Assembly (NCBI RefSeq): GCF_001042985.1
Contig: NZ_JYKY01000019.1
Coordinates: 40,526 to 104,525 of the forward strand
From: Pseudomonas lundensis
GTDB taxonomy: Bacteria > Pseudomonadota > Gammaproteobacteria > Pseudomonadales > Pseudomonadaceae
DNA: 64,000 nucleotides
Direction: 5' to 3'
Of this stretch, positions 54,655 to 63,927 are shown piece by piece. How positions within the stretch are numbered: position 1 is the stretch's first letter; each line of letters opens with the position of its first letter. The translations under genes and the position numbers were made by a program. The notes under the pieces were generated by a model that did no database searches, had not been told where the DNA came from, and saw only the letters and a program-made list of their open reading frames with translations.

Positions 54655-56610
54655 CTATACCTCAATGAGTGTTTTGATAGTTTTGTAGGATTCTTTACGG
54701 AGCTTTGCGATTTCCGCCTTTGGCAGCGGCAGCGGCTCATTACCGTGCCCTCGCCGGGTAATGACATCCGTCACATCGTCCACAAACGACGGCTGCGAGC
54801 CCGCGATTGAGTCGAGGGTGTCGGCATCGGACATAAGCAGAAATGCCAGCACACAGGCCCCGAGCGATTGTCCGGTACCCTGCAGCGTTTGCCGGACAGC
54901 TGAAGCTTTGACGGTGCGCAGGCCCTCAGGCAGTTCATTGCAGAAACCGGCGCAGATGGCTCTGCTTCCAGCGGACTCGACAAGCTGCGCATCGTTGACA
55001 TCCGGCGGTAATTTGCTGGCCAGTGACATCTCGAACACCGATTGCAGCGCTGCATACAGATCGCGAACGAAAGCGAGTGCGTCATCCCCGTCTTTGCAGA
55101 ACAGAAAGAAGCGTTCTGCATGAATGAGGCGCTCTTTCAAGTTCGTACCGAGGCGGTTGAATGTCTTGAAGCCAAATTCGCTCTGGATACTTGTGCGGCC
55201 ATCCAGCAGGGAGTCGGCATGGGCATCGCTGTCAGGCGTCGAGACGGCTATGTCGGAAAACAAGATTTCCGGAAGCAGTGCGTGGACCAATTCGCGCATG
55301 AAAGGGGCATCCGACAACTCCACGTCCGGTGCGTCAACGCTGCCTTTTCCATGTCCCTTCTCATCGCGCGTTTTCTTGATACGAAATAAATGGCTGATGA
55401 GCGTCGGGTGCAAAACCGCGATGCGTTGCAAGGGATGGGATGCATCGGTTTGTGCTTGCAAAATTGCAATGGACAGAAGCGTCTCCAGCTCCGCTTTTCC
55501 GTTCTGGAAATCCAGCAGCTTTCCTTCTCGAATTGGCCGCAATCCAAAGTGCGGCAAGGTTAGCCCTACATCATTCGAGGCATTCGCAAGTAGCGCGGAA
55601 TGTTCTGCTTGCGCGATGAATCTCAGTCTTGTAATTGCATCCTCAAAGGGGCGTCTGCCGCAAGCGTAGAACAGTGCCCATTCAACTGAGGCGTAAACCT
55701 GAGCGATGGAGTGAAAGGCGGCATTCGACTGCAGGCGCAGACTGGAGATGAGTTTCGGGTAGTGCCCCCAATTGATGTCGGTGTCGAACGGCTCTTTGGG
55801 CTTTGCTTCCAGGTTTTTTGCGCGCGGATTGCTCAGTGAGACTTTCCACTGTTCCAGCCATTCGCACAGCTTTTCGTCCTGTTCAAGCAAGTGCTCGAAT
55901 GCTCCTTCGAGGATCAACGAAAATCCAGTGCCAAACGGATCCGCGATGCGGAACTCACCATCGCTTTTCTGTATTGCAATCGGGCAGTCAAGGTAATGCA
56001 TCTCAGGTTGCTCAACGATCATGACCTTTTGGACGCTGAGCGTTGGTTCGTCCCTCCCGAAGGCCGCCGACCTTCTCTGCATCATCCGCAATATACTGAT
56101 GACATCTCGCTGAGTGGGTGGGTTGTTTTTGTGGGCATTGTTCCAACGAATCGTTCGAAATTGCCCCTCCTGACCCTGTTTTTTTTGCAATGGATTCGCG
56201 TCGTCCAGCCAATGCATGAACGGGAGGATTTTGCCGGTGACGAGTTCACGAAACAAAAGCGCGGTGACATACACAGGCGTTTTTTCAACATCACTGCCGC
56301 CGTTGTCGCGTTCTTGCTCAATGATGGCTTTGGACTCGTCAATGAGAGCCTTGTCCTGCAAACGCAAGAGAATACTTTCGACCAAGTCGATCGGAATGCA
56401 GGTTTCATCTGCCAGCGCCTGAGCTTCCATCGCGCCTGATGCATCGAGCAGTTTGAGGATGACATGCTCGAACGGGTTCAGGCTCTCGCCGTCCTCGGAT
56501 GGTCTGGGCAGGGTTACGCGATAGGTGCTGACGGGCCAGGAAAGATTGCGTGGCCTGCCAATGGTTGCACCGAAGGGGTTTGGTTTACCGTAATCTAGGA
56601 GATTCAACAT
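54655..56610 (-). CDS. Winged-helix protein, putative effector of the CoCoNuT-like operon
   Basis: 651 aa, cytoplasmic. Residues ~46-95 look like a winged helix (FEHVILKLLDASGAMEAQAL, then IPIDLVESILLRLQD). The rest has no textbook enzyme motif, but a helical segment around 305-350 contains R330-x6-H337 (RFIAQAEH), which fits the R-x4-6-H pattern of HEPN ribonucleases; the match is short and could be chance. Start overlaps the helicase stop by 7 nt and it is followed immediately by the McrB-type gene. Its position agrees with the winged-helix effector subunit reported for CoCoNuT operons (recalled as CnuE); the assignment is tentative. Confidence 0.65.
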   Translation of the reverse strand: MLNLLDYGKPNPFGATIGRPRNLSWPVSTYRVTLPRPSEDGESLNPFEHVILKLLDASGAMEAQALADETCIPIDLVESILLRLQDKALIDESKAIIEQERDNGGSDVEKTPVYVTALLFRELVTGKILPFMHWLDDANPLQKKQGQEGQFRTIRWNNAHKNNPPTQRDVISILRMMQRRSAAFGRDEPTLSVQKVMIVEQPEMHYLDCPIAIQKSDGEFRIADPFGTGFSLILEGAFEHLLEQDEKLCEWLEQWKVSLSNPRAKNLEAKPKEPFDTDINWGHYPKLISSLRLQSNAAFHSIAQVYASVEWALFYACGRRPFEDAITRLRFIAQAEHSALLANASNDVGLTLPHFGLRPIREGKLLDFQNGKAELETLLSIAILQAQTDASHPLQRIAVLHPTLISHLFRIKKTRDEKGHGKGSVDAPDVELSDAPFMRELVHALLPEILFSDIAVSTPDSDAHADSLLDGRTSIQSEFGFKTFNRLGTNLKERLIHAERFFLFCKDGDDALAFVRDLYAALQSVFEMSLASKLPPDVNDAQLVESAGSRAICAGFCNELPEGLRTVKASAVRQTLQGTGQSLGACVLAFLLMSDADTLDSIAGSQPSFVDDVTDVITRRGHGNEPLPLPKAEIAKLRKESYKTIKTLIEV

Positions 56611-59600
56611 TTCAGCATGACTCCGTGTTCCTGGCAGAGTTTGTGGAAATCAACCAGACCCGGAACAAAATCCGCGGCAAGCTCTCCATTCAGCAAACCT
56701 GAATCGCCCACCACCACCAGCAGTTTTTTCTGGCGGCTCATCGAAACATTCAGGCGGTTATAGAGGCAGAGGTGACCAAACAGCGTTCGTGCCTGTTTCT
56801 CGCGGTCATCGTCTTCGGGCTTCCAGTGCTGTGGCAATGTCCTCACCGTTGACAGAAAGACGACATCGAATTCCATGCCCTGGAAGGAGTCCACCGTGCC
56901 GATACGAATTTTCTTGTCGTTGTCCGCGATCGCGCCGAGTTGCTTGCTGATGAGCTCAGACTGCGCCTTGTAAAACGAAATGACGCCGAACGTCAGATCC
57001 TTGCCGGCTTCGCAATCCATCCACTTCTTTAACTGGCGAACGATGACGGTCGCCTCCGCAGGCCGTATCCAACTGGTTCCGCTACGTTGATGCTTGCCTT
57101 TGTCGACAGGTACCTCCAGCCAGGCAGCGTGTTTGCCATCCGTGTCAGGGAGATTATGAACAAAATCGCTTGCGGGCCGACCAGAGCCAAATCTCTCCGA
57201 TGGGGCGAAACGTTCATAGAAGTTACGGCTGATGAAGTCGCCCAGCAGTTCATGCATGCGGTATTGCTTGTCCAGCGTAACGCGGCGGGTAATGCCGTCG
57301 TTGTCCTCAAGCGTTTTCAAACGCTCTGAAAACAGATACTGGAACATCGACTTTTTGAGCCAGTCCGACTCTTGCAGCTCTGTTTCGCCTGCCTCCATCT
57401 GACGAGCAACTTCGTCGTCAATAATGTGAGGTAATTGACGGTGGTCGCCGACGAGGATAATGCGCTTGCCTTGGGCCATCGGTACCATGAGGTCGCGAGG
57501 CGAGACACGCGCGGCCTCATCGACAATCACATACTCGTATTCCATCCTTTGCTGGTTCTGATTGGCATCACCCCCTTTGATGCCTTTCTGGATCTGCATC
57601 CCTCGATTCACGCTTTGCTGGCAGGTGGCAGCGAACGCGAAACTGTACTCAGACACCGCGTTCAACATAGCGAAAGGGTTGCTTTCAAGTTCGGCCAGAA
57701 ACTCGGCAAGCGCGACAGACTTCTTGTCCCTGGCGGAGTGACCTGCAGCCTTGATGCGTTCGATAGCGCGCATTGCCAGCGTTACGACTTCATCGTTTTG
57801 CTTCTCTACACGAAAGACCGGAGGAGCGGTGAAACGGGCAAGAAGTGTCTTCTTCAGTACCGTCAACTCCTTCAGGAATGACGGGGGCCCATCTTCGTTG
57901 CGCCACAGGCTGGCGTTGTCCAGTAAATCGCGGTCCTTCTTTTCAAGTAGCTCATGCAGATCATTCAGTGCATCAGCCGCTCGCTCAGCCCCGTCATCTG
58001 CGAAGCTTTGCGCATGACAACGCAGACGACGCACGGCGCCGAGCAACTGGTTGGTGTCGTCATTGAGCTTTTCTTCAAGGCACATCTTGTTTTTGAGATT
58101 TACGGCACGTCGCGCGTACTCTTCACCGATAATCGCTACGCCAAGTGATGCGATTTCCCCGGCGAGACGCGCGCCCAGCGCGCGCGTCGGGGTCTGAATG
58201 TATTGCAGGCACAGATGCTTGATTTCCATTTCCTGCTCAATGTCGACAATCCGCGGATTTCGCTCGCGCAATTCAGTCGCGAGTGTTGCGCACCATTCGT
58301 CCAGCCGCTTCTCAAAGAGGCTGGAGCCGTCTACCTGCGTGTTGGAGCGCTTGCCAAACTTCGGAACGGGAATACTGTTGAGCGACAATCGCTCAATCAT
58401 GTTTTCGACCGCATCATGCTGGAAACCTGTCAGCAGAACCTGGCCTTTGACGTTCGCGCCACGCTTATCTGCCATCTCGTTCAGCCGTTCGAGAATCGCC
58501 GCGATGACTGTGGTCTTGCCCGTGCCGGGTGGGCCCTGGATAAGTGCAATATCCGGTGTTTCCAATGCGTACTTGATCGCGTCCAGCTGTTTCTCCGTCG
58601 GCTGATTTTTGAACACTTTATTACGAACAAATGCTGTCAGTGGCGCGATTTCCGGTGGCTTGCGTGTTGGTGCGATTGTCGCTTTTTCTTCAATCAGCAG
58701 CCCAAGCTGGGGGTTGGCTGCGCGGCCTTCCAGGATCGAGCGGCGAGCGGATAACCGGCGCTTGATCTGAGCAATTTCGCCTGCCAACGAAAGAATGAGC
58801 GTGCCTGATTCCCCCGGCAATGTTTCAGCCTTGAGCGTGAGCGTCCTTGATTCCTTGTCAAAATCAGATACCTCGAAATTCGTCTTCACCTTCACCTTCA
58901 CCTTCGCCTTCGCGTCTTGTCGCTCATTGCGTTGGGCAGGTTTTTCGTTCTCCATGGCTCGTTCGATTCCGCTCGCGAAATCCTTGAAACGCAGGGATTC
59001 GTCTCTCAGGTAATCGGGTAGTTCGTCAATCATCTTGACTTCGGGCACCACCCCCCCTGCCAATGCACTCAAGGCAGCATCGCTGGCTTGGGAAATACGA
59101 ACAGAAACTGTTCCATCTCTTTTTGGAGCCATATTGGAAAACTGCAAGGCACCGACGACCCGGGCTCTTTTGAGCAGTAACTCGCCTTCCAGATCACCAA
59201 ACTCGTCCCATTTTTTCAGATAACTGACATCGTCCTGGGTCAGCGCGGTCAGTTGTGCTTGTGCGAGGATTCGAATCTGGCCGGCCTGCGTCCAGTCAGT
59301 AAAGCGCAGTGTGCCCTTCACCAAGCGCAATGCACGATCGGTTCGACGTCTGATTTCGGTCAGGCGTGAGGTCATGAAGATGGATTTGCCCTCTGGCAAC
59401 GAGGTCTCAGTGGCGACAAAGCGAATGCCCGCGCCGGTGATGCAGAAGGAGTTGTTGCGGGTCGGCCGTATGTTTGCGGTGTGCGTTACATTGTTAGGAA
59501 CCGCATTCGACTCGGCATCAATTGCCGTTTCCTGGGTTTCGGTTCCGTCGTCATGGTCTTCAGCCTGCTTTCGGGCTTTTTCTGGCGTCAATGCTTCATC

Positions 59601-60074
59601 AATTGCCGGGCCGGCAGTCAGAAAGAAGAATTCGCTCTCGTCTTGTCGGAAACAGCAATATTCAACAAGCCGCTCGTAAAGACGCGTTCCCTTTAGTTCA
59701 CCCCTGCGAGGCTCAATCTTCGAAATCTTGATTTCCACATGTTCGTCCACGCCGATTTCGACTTCACCCATCTCAAGGCACTCGCCCGTGAAGAAGGCGA
59801 TTTGCAGTTCCATGCTGCCGTCAGCTGCGAAATTGACCAGTTGAGCAAGCATGGCGCGACCGCTGGCGAGTTCTGCGTTGAGGCGACGGGTGTCAATGGC
59901 ATGCACGGTTCGAACGCAGATAAGCGCCTGTTTGAGGCGAAGTTCAAATTCCTCGGGTCGCAACGGACTGCTCTCAATCGAAAAGACAGGTTGCTCTGGC
60001 AAGGTATCCGTTGTGTTGTCAGTCCGCTTGATGCGGATGGTGAAGATATCGGCCGGGATTTCTTGAAACTTCAT
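56604..60074 (-). CDS. SF1 (UPF1/DNA2-like) helicase of the CoCoNuT-like operon (CnuH-type)
   Basis: 1156 aa. The N-terminal ~490 residues are beta-rich and include a lysine/valine alternating segment (AKVKVKVKTNFEV). Helicase core: motif I LIQGPPGTGKTTVIA (~aa 511), motif II YVIVDEAARVSP (~850), motif III VGDHRQLPHII, motif V GTVDSFQGMEFDVVFLS (~1061), motif VI NVSMSRQKKLLVVVGD (~1113). The UPF1/SMUBP2-like layout with a domain inserted after motif Ia is compatible with RNA or RNA-DNA substrates. Overlaps the kinase gene stop by ATGA and the winged-helix gene start by 7 nt. Confidence 0.85.
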   Translation of the reverse strand: MKFQEIPADIFTIRIKRTDNTTDTLPEQPVFSIESSPLRPEEFELRLKQALICVRTVHAIDTRRLNAELASGRAMLAQLVNFAADGSMELQIAFFTGECLEMGEVEIGVDEHVEIKISKIEPRRGELKGTRLYERLVEYCCFRQDESEFFFLTAGPAIDEALTPEKARKQAEDHDDGTETQETAIDAESNAVPNNVTHTANIRPTRNNSFCITGAGIRFVATETSLPEGKSIFMTSRLTEIRRRTDRALRLVKGTLRFTDWTQAGQIRILAQAQLTALTQDDVSYLKKWDEFGDLEGELLLKRARVVGALQFSNMAPKRDGTVSVRISQASDAALSALAGGVVPEVKMIDELPDYLRDESLRFKDFASGIERAMENEKPAQRNERQDAKAKVKVKVKTNFEVSDFDKESRTLTLKAETLPGESGTLILSLAGEIAQIKRRLSARRSILEGRAANPQLGLLIEEKATIAPTRKPPEIAPLTAFVRNKVFKNQPTEKQLDAIKYALETPDIALIQGPPGTGKTTVIAAILERLNEMADKRGANVKGQVLLTGFQHDAVENMIERLSLNSIPVPKFGKRSNTQVDGSSLFEKRLDEWCATLATELRERNPRIVDIEQEMEIKHLCLQYIQTPTRALGARLAGEIASLGVAIIGEEYARRAVNLKNKMCLEEKLNDDTNQLLGAVRRLRCHAQSFADDGAERAADALNDLHELLEKKDRDLLDNASLWRNEDGPPSFLKELTVLKKTLLARFTAPPVFRVEKQNDEVVTLAMRAIERIKAAGHSARDKKSVALAEFLAELESNPFAMLNAVSEYSFAFAATCQQSVNRGMQIQKGIKGGDANQNQQRMEYEYVIVDEAARVSPRDLMVPMAQGKRIILVGDHRQLPHIIDDEVARQMEAGETELQESDWLKKSMFQYLFSERLKTLEDNDGITRRVTLDKQYRMHELLGDFISRNFYERFAPSERFGSGRPASDFVHNLPDTDGKHAAWLEVPVDKGKHQRSGTSWIRPAEATVIVRQLKKWMDCEAGKDLTFGVISFYKAQSELISKQLGAIADNDKKIRIGTVDSFQGMEFDVVFLSTVRTLPQHWKPEDDDREKQARTLFGHLCLYNRLNVSMSRQKKLLVVVGDSGLLNGELAADFVPGLVDFHKLCQEHGVMLKC

Positions 60075-61414
60075 TTCGTTCCTCCTACAAACTCGAAAGC
60101 CAGCGTGTCGGGGAACGTCTTCGTGCCTCGTGCGGGGAATGCGGTTTTCGCTTTAAAGTCCAGAACTGCTTCGTATTCTTGCGCGTCGTCATGCTCGAAT
60201 GAAAACGGGTGAAAAAGCCGGTTTGGGAGCGCGAACTCTGTGGCACTGCCGGGAATCACCATATTCCCGCGCGGAGTTATGGCGCGGATGAAGGAAGCGC
60301 GTGCGACATGGCAGTAAGGGCATTGAGTATGGTCATCGACAAAGTAGCTCATGCTGCACGCATGGCATTGCAGCGATAGGTCGAATGCCTTCTTCAATTC
60401 CAGTGCCCAGAACGCCATCGCCGGACGGCGGTGCGGCTGCTCTTTTCCGCCGCAGAAAGTTTCCTGGAAAAGCCGGCGCAGACCCGGCGTCGTTACCAAC
60501 ACGCGGGGCAGGCCACCAACGCCCTGGTTTGAATCGTCATCGTCGTCATCAATAAAAGGCAAATAACCGGCGTAGGCCTTCTCGTCCAAATCGGCGGGGG
60601 AGGCGTCTGCAACCGGCTCGGTGTCCCAGCCACCTTCGTCTTCGTCTGGCTCCAGCACTTTCTTGCCGATAAATGGGTGGCACAGAGCTAATGTCTTGAA
60701 TGCCATCACTGTAAAGGCCCAGCAATCCGAGCGCGGGCGCGAGGAGTCAGTTTCACGCACCACTTCTGGCGCGCCGTAGCCTGGCGTATAGACAGAAGTG
60801 CCGCCGTCGGGCATTTCAAAGCGCATATTGTCGGCGTCAATGAGCCAGACATCGCTTAAGCCGTCTGCGATAAACGCATTGTTCGTCGAAATGTCGCCAT
60901 ACACTAACCCTGCGCTGTGGAGGCGGGCGAGGATGGATGCGCATTTGGAGAGAGCGAACAAGCGGCGGCGGGTTGAGCCCGTTTTGGCATAATGCAAGAG
61001 CCGCAACGCCATCTCTTTGTCCGTAATTTTTGCAAGCCACTCGGGGAGTACAGGATTGCAATCTTCCTGCGGCTTCTTCGTCCTGCCATCGTGTTCGAAA
61101 ACGCCAAACGGTTGCATCCCGTTCAAAAGGCGCATCACATAACCCGGCTCGTCGCGCAGAATGGCTAGCGGCAGGGAAACAGGAATGCGCGAAGGCATGG
61201 GCAGCAGGCGGATGTTCTTGAAGCGTTCAAGCAGGTTGGCATCTTTGTCCAGGCCGCCCGATTTATCGATTGGCTGCTTGATCGCCAAATCAGCATCCCT
61301 GGTGCGAAACACTACGCCCTGTCCGCCTCTGGCGAGCTCTTCGGCCAGGTAGTGCTGATTGCCGTATTCATCGCAAAGCGGCTTTGAATGCTTCAGTTCT
61401 TCGGATTTATCCAT
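60071..61414 (-). CDS. TerY-P-type protein kinase with C-terminal zinc ribbon
   Basis: 447 aa Ser/Thr-type kinase. Gly loop ELARGGQGVVF (26-36), catalytic lysine in LAIKQP (K46), catalytic loop VYGDISTNNAFI (D174, N179), metal-binding DAD in WLIDADNMRF (D193), APE-like motif YGAPEV. After an acidic linker (DDDDDSNQ) a zinc ribbon follows: CHAC...CPYC near 352-376. Kinase + zinc ribbon next to PP2C and a VWA protein is the TerY-P triad, predicted to control partner proteins by phosphorylation. Starts 8 nt inside the PP2C gene end. Confidence 0.87.
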   Translation of the reverse strand: MDKSEELKHSKPLCDEYGNQHYLAEELARGGQGVVFRTRDADLAIKQPIDKSGGLDKDANLLERFKNIRLLPMPSRIPVSLPLAILRDEPGYVMRLLNGMQPFGVFEHDGRTKKPQEDCNPVLPEWLAKITDKEMALRLLHYAKTGSTRRRLFALSKCASILARLHSAGLVYGDISTNNAFIADGLSDVWLIDADNMRFEMPDGGTSVYTPGYGAPEVVRETDSSRPRSDCWAFTVMAFKTLALCHPFIGKKVLEPDEDEGGWDTEPVADASPADLDEKAYAGYLPFIDDDDDDSNQGVGGLPRVLVTTPGLRRLFQETFCGGKEQPHRRPAMAFWALELKKAFDLSLQCHACSMSYFVDDHTQCPYCHVARASFIRAITPRGNMVIPGSATEFALPNRLFHPFSFEHDDAQEYEAVLDFKAKTAFPARGTKTFPDTLAFEFVGGTK

Positions 61415-62126
61415 TCGTGATCTCCTCGCGGCAAAGGCAGGCGATAGTCTTGTCGTCGCTGTGCTTTGGCGTCGGCCAGTTTTCGAGCATCTCGTGGATA
61501 CGTCGGTTGGCGCTTATGGCGGCAAGGGGCCGGTGTGCTTCGATAACGCCCCTCACGAACCCGTCGACATCCTCCAGATCGTCCGCCACGCCATCGGTGC
61601 AGAGCAGGATGGCCGCGCAGTCTTCCTCTGGCAGCGATGCATGCCGCCAGTCTTTCGCGCAAACATTCGGCGAGAGTGCAGCAGTGATGTTTGAAAAACC
61701 CTGTGATTTATCCTCGGACAGAGACACGACAGAGCCATTGGATCTGACTGCGGCAACCAGGCCATCGCCGAGCATTCCCAGGTGGATTACGCCATTTCCA
61801 AGCCGGAACGCGAACAGGCAAGTGGCTGCGCAATCGCGTGGTGCAAGTGGCCTGACAAGGGTTAACCAATTGGATGTGATGCGCTGGAACAGGAGGTCGT
61901 GGTCCATTTCAGATTTGTCACGACAGGCGCGAGCCGCATACTTCACTGCCAGACAGGCGGCATCGCTTCCGAAGTTGGAAAACGGCTTTGAGCCGAGACC
62001 GTCGGAAACAACAATGCCGTCCCCCCATGCGTGGTGGAACGATCCCCATGCGTCCTGGTTGGTGGTACCTGTAACTACATGCCCTGGGCCTTGGACACTT
62101 GCGCCAAAACTCTTCCAAAGCGTCAT
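61407..62126 (-). CDS. PP2C-family protein phosphatase of the TerY-P triad
   Basis: 239 aa. Metal-binding PP2C motifs in order: TTNQDAWG, IVVSDGLGSKPFS, LGMLGDGLVAAV, LLCTDGVADDLEDV and a C-terminal SDDKTIACL. Single cytoplasmic domain without a membrane anchor. ATG 62126 overlaps the VWA gene stop (ATGA); ATG 62147 would add seven residues. It should reverse phosphorylation by the neighbouring kinase. Confidence 0.88.
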   Translation of the reverse strand: MTLWKSFGASVQGPGHVVTGTTNQDAWGSFHHAWGDGIVVSDGLGSKPFSNFGSDAACLAVKYAARACRDKSEMDHDLLFQRITSNWLTLVRPLAPRDCAATCLFAFRLGNGVIHLGMLGDGLVAAVRSNGSVVSLSEDKSQGFSNITAALSPNVCAKDWRHASLPEEDCAAILLCTDGVADDLEDVDGFVRGVIEAHRPLAAISANRRIHEMLENWPTPKHSDDKTIACLCREEITNG

Positions 62127-62593
62127 GCTGAATTGGCTTCCAGCCAACCGTCCAGTACGGCGAATAAATCTTCAGCTGCAAAAACATCCGGCCCTTTGAG
62201 TTGTGGATTGGCATCGGCGCCCGTTTTGACAATGCGCAGTGCATCCGGCGGCAGGAACTCCTTCCATTGCTTGAATAACCTCGCATCGGCCCGCGACCAA
62301 AACCCATCAGAAAACAGCAAAACCTTGCCGTCGGGCTGTTCCCCAAGCAACTGAATCAAGGCCTTCCAATTTGAAGTTCCTTGGCAATCGAGCAGTTGTG
62401 CCGGGTACTCTTGCTTTTCGCTCCAATCAGGGACGAGGCATGCTTCGGATGCCCACGCGCACAACCTGATTTGTGCGTTTCCATATCCCAAGCGCACCCA
62501 TTGGGCGATAGCCATGACGGTTGTTCTCATGATGAACGGCTTGCCCCCGTCCCTCATGCTGCCGGAGGTATCACAAACCAGGTAGAGCCTCAT
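62123..62593 (-). CDS. terY: TerY-like von Willebrand factor A domain protein
   Basis: 156 aa, essentially one VWA domain: MIDAS motif LVCDTSGSMRDGGKPF at the very N terminus, then helices and GKVLLFSDGFWS, where the second MIDAS acidic residue sits. ATG 62593 overlaps the stop of the CARF gene (ATGA). VWA proteins of this type are the scaffold or substrate-recruiting member of the TerY-P triad. The name terY refers to the family, not to tellurite resistance shown here; no other ter genes are present. Confidence 0.85.
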   Translation of the reverse strand: MRLYLVCDTSGSMRDGGKPFIMRTTVMAIAQWVRLGYGNAQIRLCAWASEACLVPDWSEKQEYPAQLLDCQGTSNWKALIQLLGEQPDGKVLLFSDGFWSRADARLFKQWKEFLPPDALRIVKTGADANPQLKGPDVFAAEDLFAVLDGWLEANSA

Positions 62594-63927
62594 AGGGACT
62601 CCCCGATTGATTTGGTGCGTGCTTCGATGCCATTCATCAACGCACGCAACTGTTCGGAAAATGCTCCTGCGCAACAGAGCGTCAATCGTGCGTCCTTGAT
62701 TTTTTTTCGAACCGACTCCGAATTTGGTGAGAAGCAGCAAGCGACAATGCCACGGCCCTCGACGCCACCGTAGAAACGAACCAGGTTCTGCAACTTCATG
62801 ACTTGCTCCTGCGTTACATTTCCTGCCTTGCATTCCACGATGTAGAGAGAGTGGCCATCCGTGAACGTGACATCGAGTTCGTTATGCTGGGCATCCCCAG
62901 TGGATGATCCTGCCTGGCTTTCACCATCAAGTTGCAGCGTGAGATTGATACGCAAATCTTTGATGATTCCCCTGTCTTCGTATGGTTTGCATTGCAAATA
63001 TACGTATTCCTCAAACCATCCGCCGGAAAGGTATTTTGCGAAATCAACCCAATTCTTGAAACGCAGATCCAGTCCGTAGCCAACGACCGATGCGACATTG
63101 TCTTGTCCAAACTCGAAAAGGAAGCCGTTGCATTCAACGGAGAACGGCGTGAGTTCTGCTCCTCTTTTGCGCAGCTTTTCGTGGTTGTTATTGAGTTCGC
63201 ATAGTTTTTTGTAGCAACTTGCGATCTTGCTTCGATACTTCCAGAGCGTTTCGGTCAGACGGCGGCGATTTGACGATATCCCTTCCATCGCGCCAGTCGT
63301 CGATAACTTCAGCCCATCCCCATTGAGGAGCAAAAATGCTTCGACCGAATCAATGGGTCTAATGGCTTCGCGGCGAAGACTGTCCACAAACGTCACGCGC
63401 TGATTGCGACTGTCAAAGTAAAAGGGAACAGCGCCCAGCGCCCGGGCTGCCGAGAGCGCACCGGCAAACATCAATTTTGTTCCGCCAGTCAGGTTGACGC
63501 CAATTCGCGCGTTTGCCGGCAGGCTCCTGGCATGACCGATGATTTTTTCATGAGCGTCGTGGGCATCCCAGGGATCAACGGCGAGTTCCTCCAGGTTTCC
63601 ATCGTGAATGAATGCCTGCATGCAGGCTGCGGGGAAATCATTCGAGTTCACGAAAATATGCCGGGTTGATGAAAACTGCCTGATGCCTAGCAACGCCGGC
63701 ATGCGCTGCTCGCCAAACAGATGGTATGTCACATCAAATCCGTCTACCGCGTTGCGTGTCGCTCTCTGGCTTGCACCATGCCGTTCAAGCCATTCCACGG
63801 GTAAGGTGATGGCTTCGGGTGGTTTTCCAACAACAGGTGATACGAGGAGTCTCTTTTTGAGATTCGGATGTCCTAGGCTCTGTACGTAAACCCAAGAAAT
63901 ACGATTTTCTGTAAAATACACCGCCAT
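62590..63927 (-). CDS. CARF-domain PD-(D/E)XK nuclease (Card1/Can2-like), 5' end altered by IS insertion
   Basis: 445 aa as read. N-terminal CARF domain with NLTGGTKLMFAGALSAAR (~145-162), the ring-nucleotide-binding signature of the Card1/Can2 (DUF1887) group. The middle part is helical. C-terminal restriction-endonuclease-like domain has NELDVTF and LYIVECKAG (~355-378), giving the D...ExK catalytic pattern. Such proteins cut nucleic acid when cyclic oligonucleotides bind the CARF domain. The first ~17 residues (MAVYFTENRISWVYVQ...) lie within the adjoining IS end and probably are not native. First gene of the eight-gene operon. No strong SD precedes the ATG. Confidence 0.8.
   Translation of the reverse strand: MAVYFTENRISWVYVQSLGHPNLKKRLLVSPVVGKPPEAITLPVEWLERHGASQRATRNAVDGFDVTYHLFGEQRMPALLGIRQFSSTRHIFVNSNDFPAACMQAFIHDGNLEELAVDPWDAHDAHEKIIGHARSLPANARIGVNLTGGTKLMFAGALSAARALGAVPFYFDSRNQRVTFVDSLRREAIRPIDSVEAFLLLNGDGLKLSTTGAMEGISSNRRRLTETLWKYRSKIASCYKKLCELNNNHEKLRKRGAELTPFSVECNGFLFEFGQDNVASVVGYGLDLRFKNWVDFAKYLSGGWFEEYVYLQCKPYEDRGIIKDLRINLTLQLDGESQAGSSTGDAQHNELDVTFTDGHSLYIVECKAGNVTQEQVMKLQNLVRFYGGVEGRGIVACCFSPNSESVRKKIKDARLTLCCAGAFSEQLRALMNGIEARTKSIGESL

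Noticed and set aside
48732..63927. Assignment as BREX, Zorya or classic tellurite-resistance cluster
   Set aside because: No PglZ/PglX, no ZorAB motor, and no terABCDEZ genes; only the TerY-P triad members are shared with ter loci.
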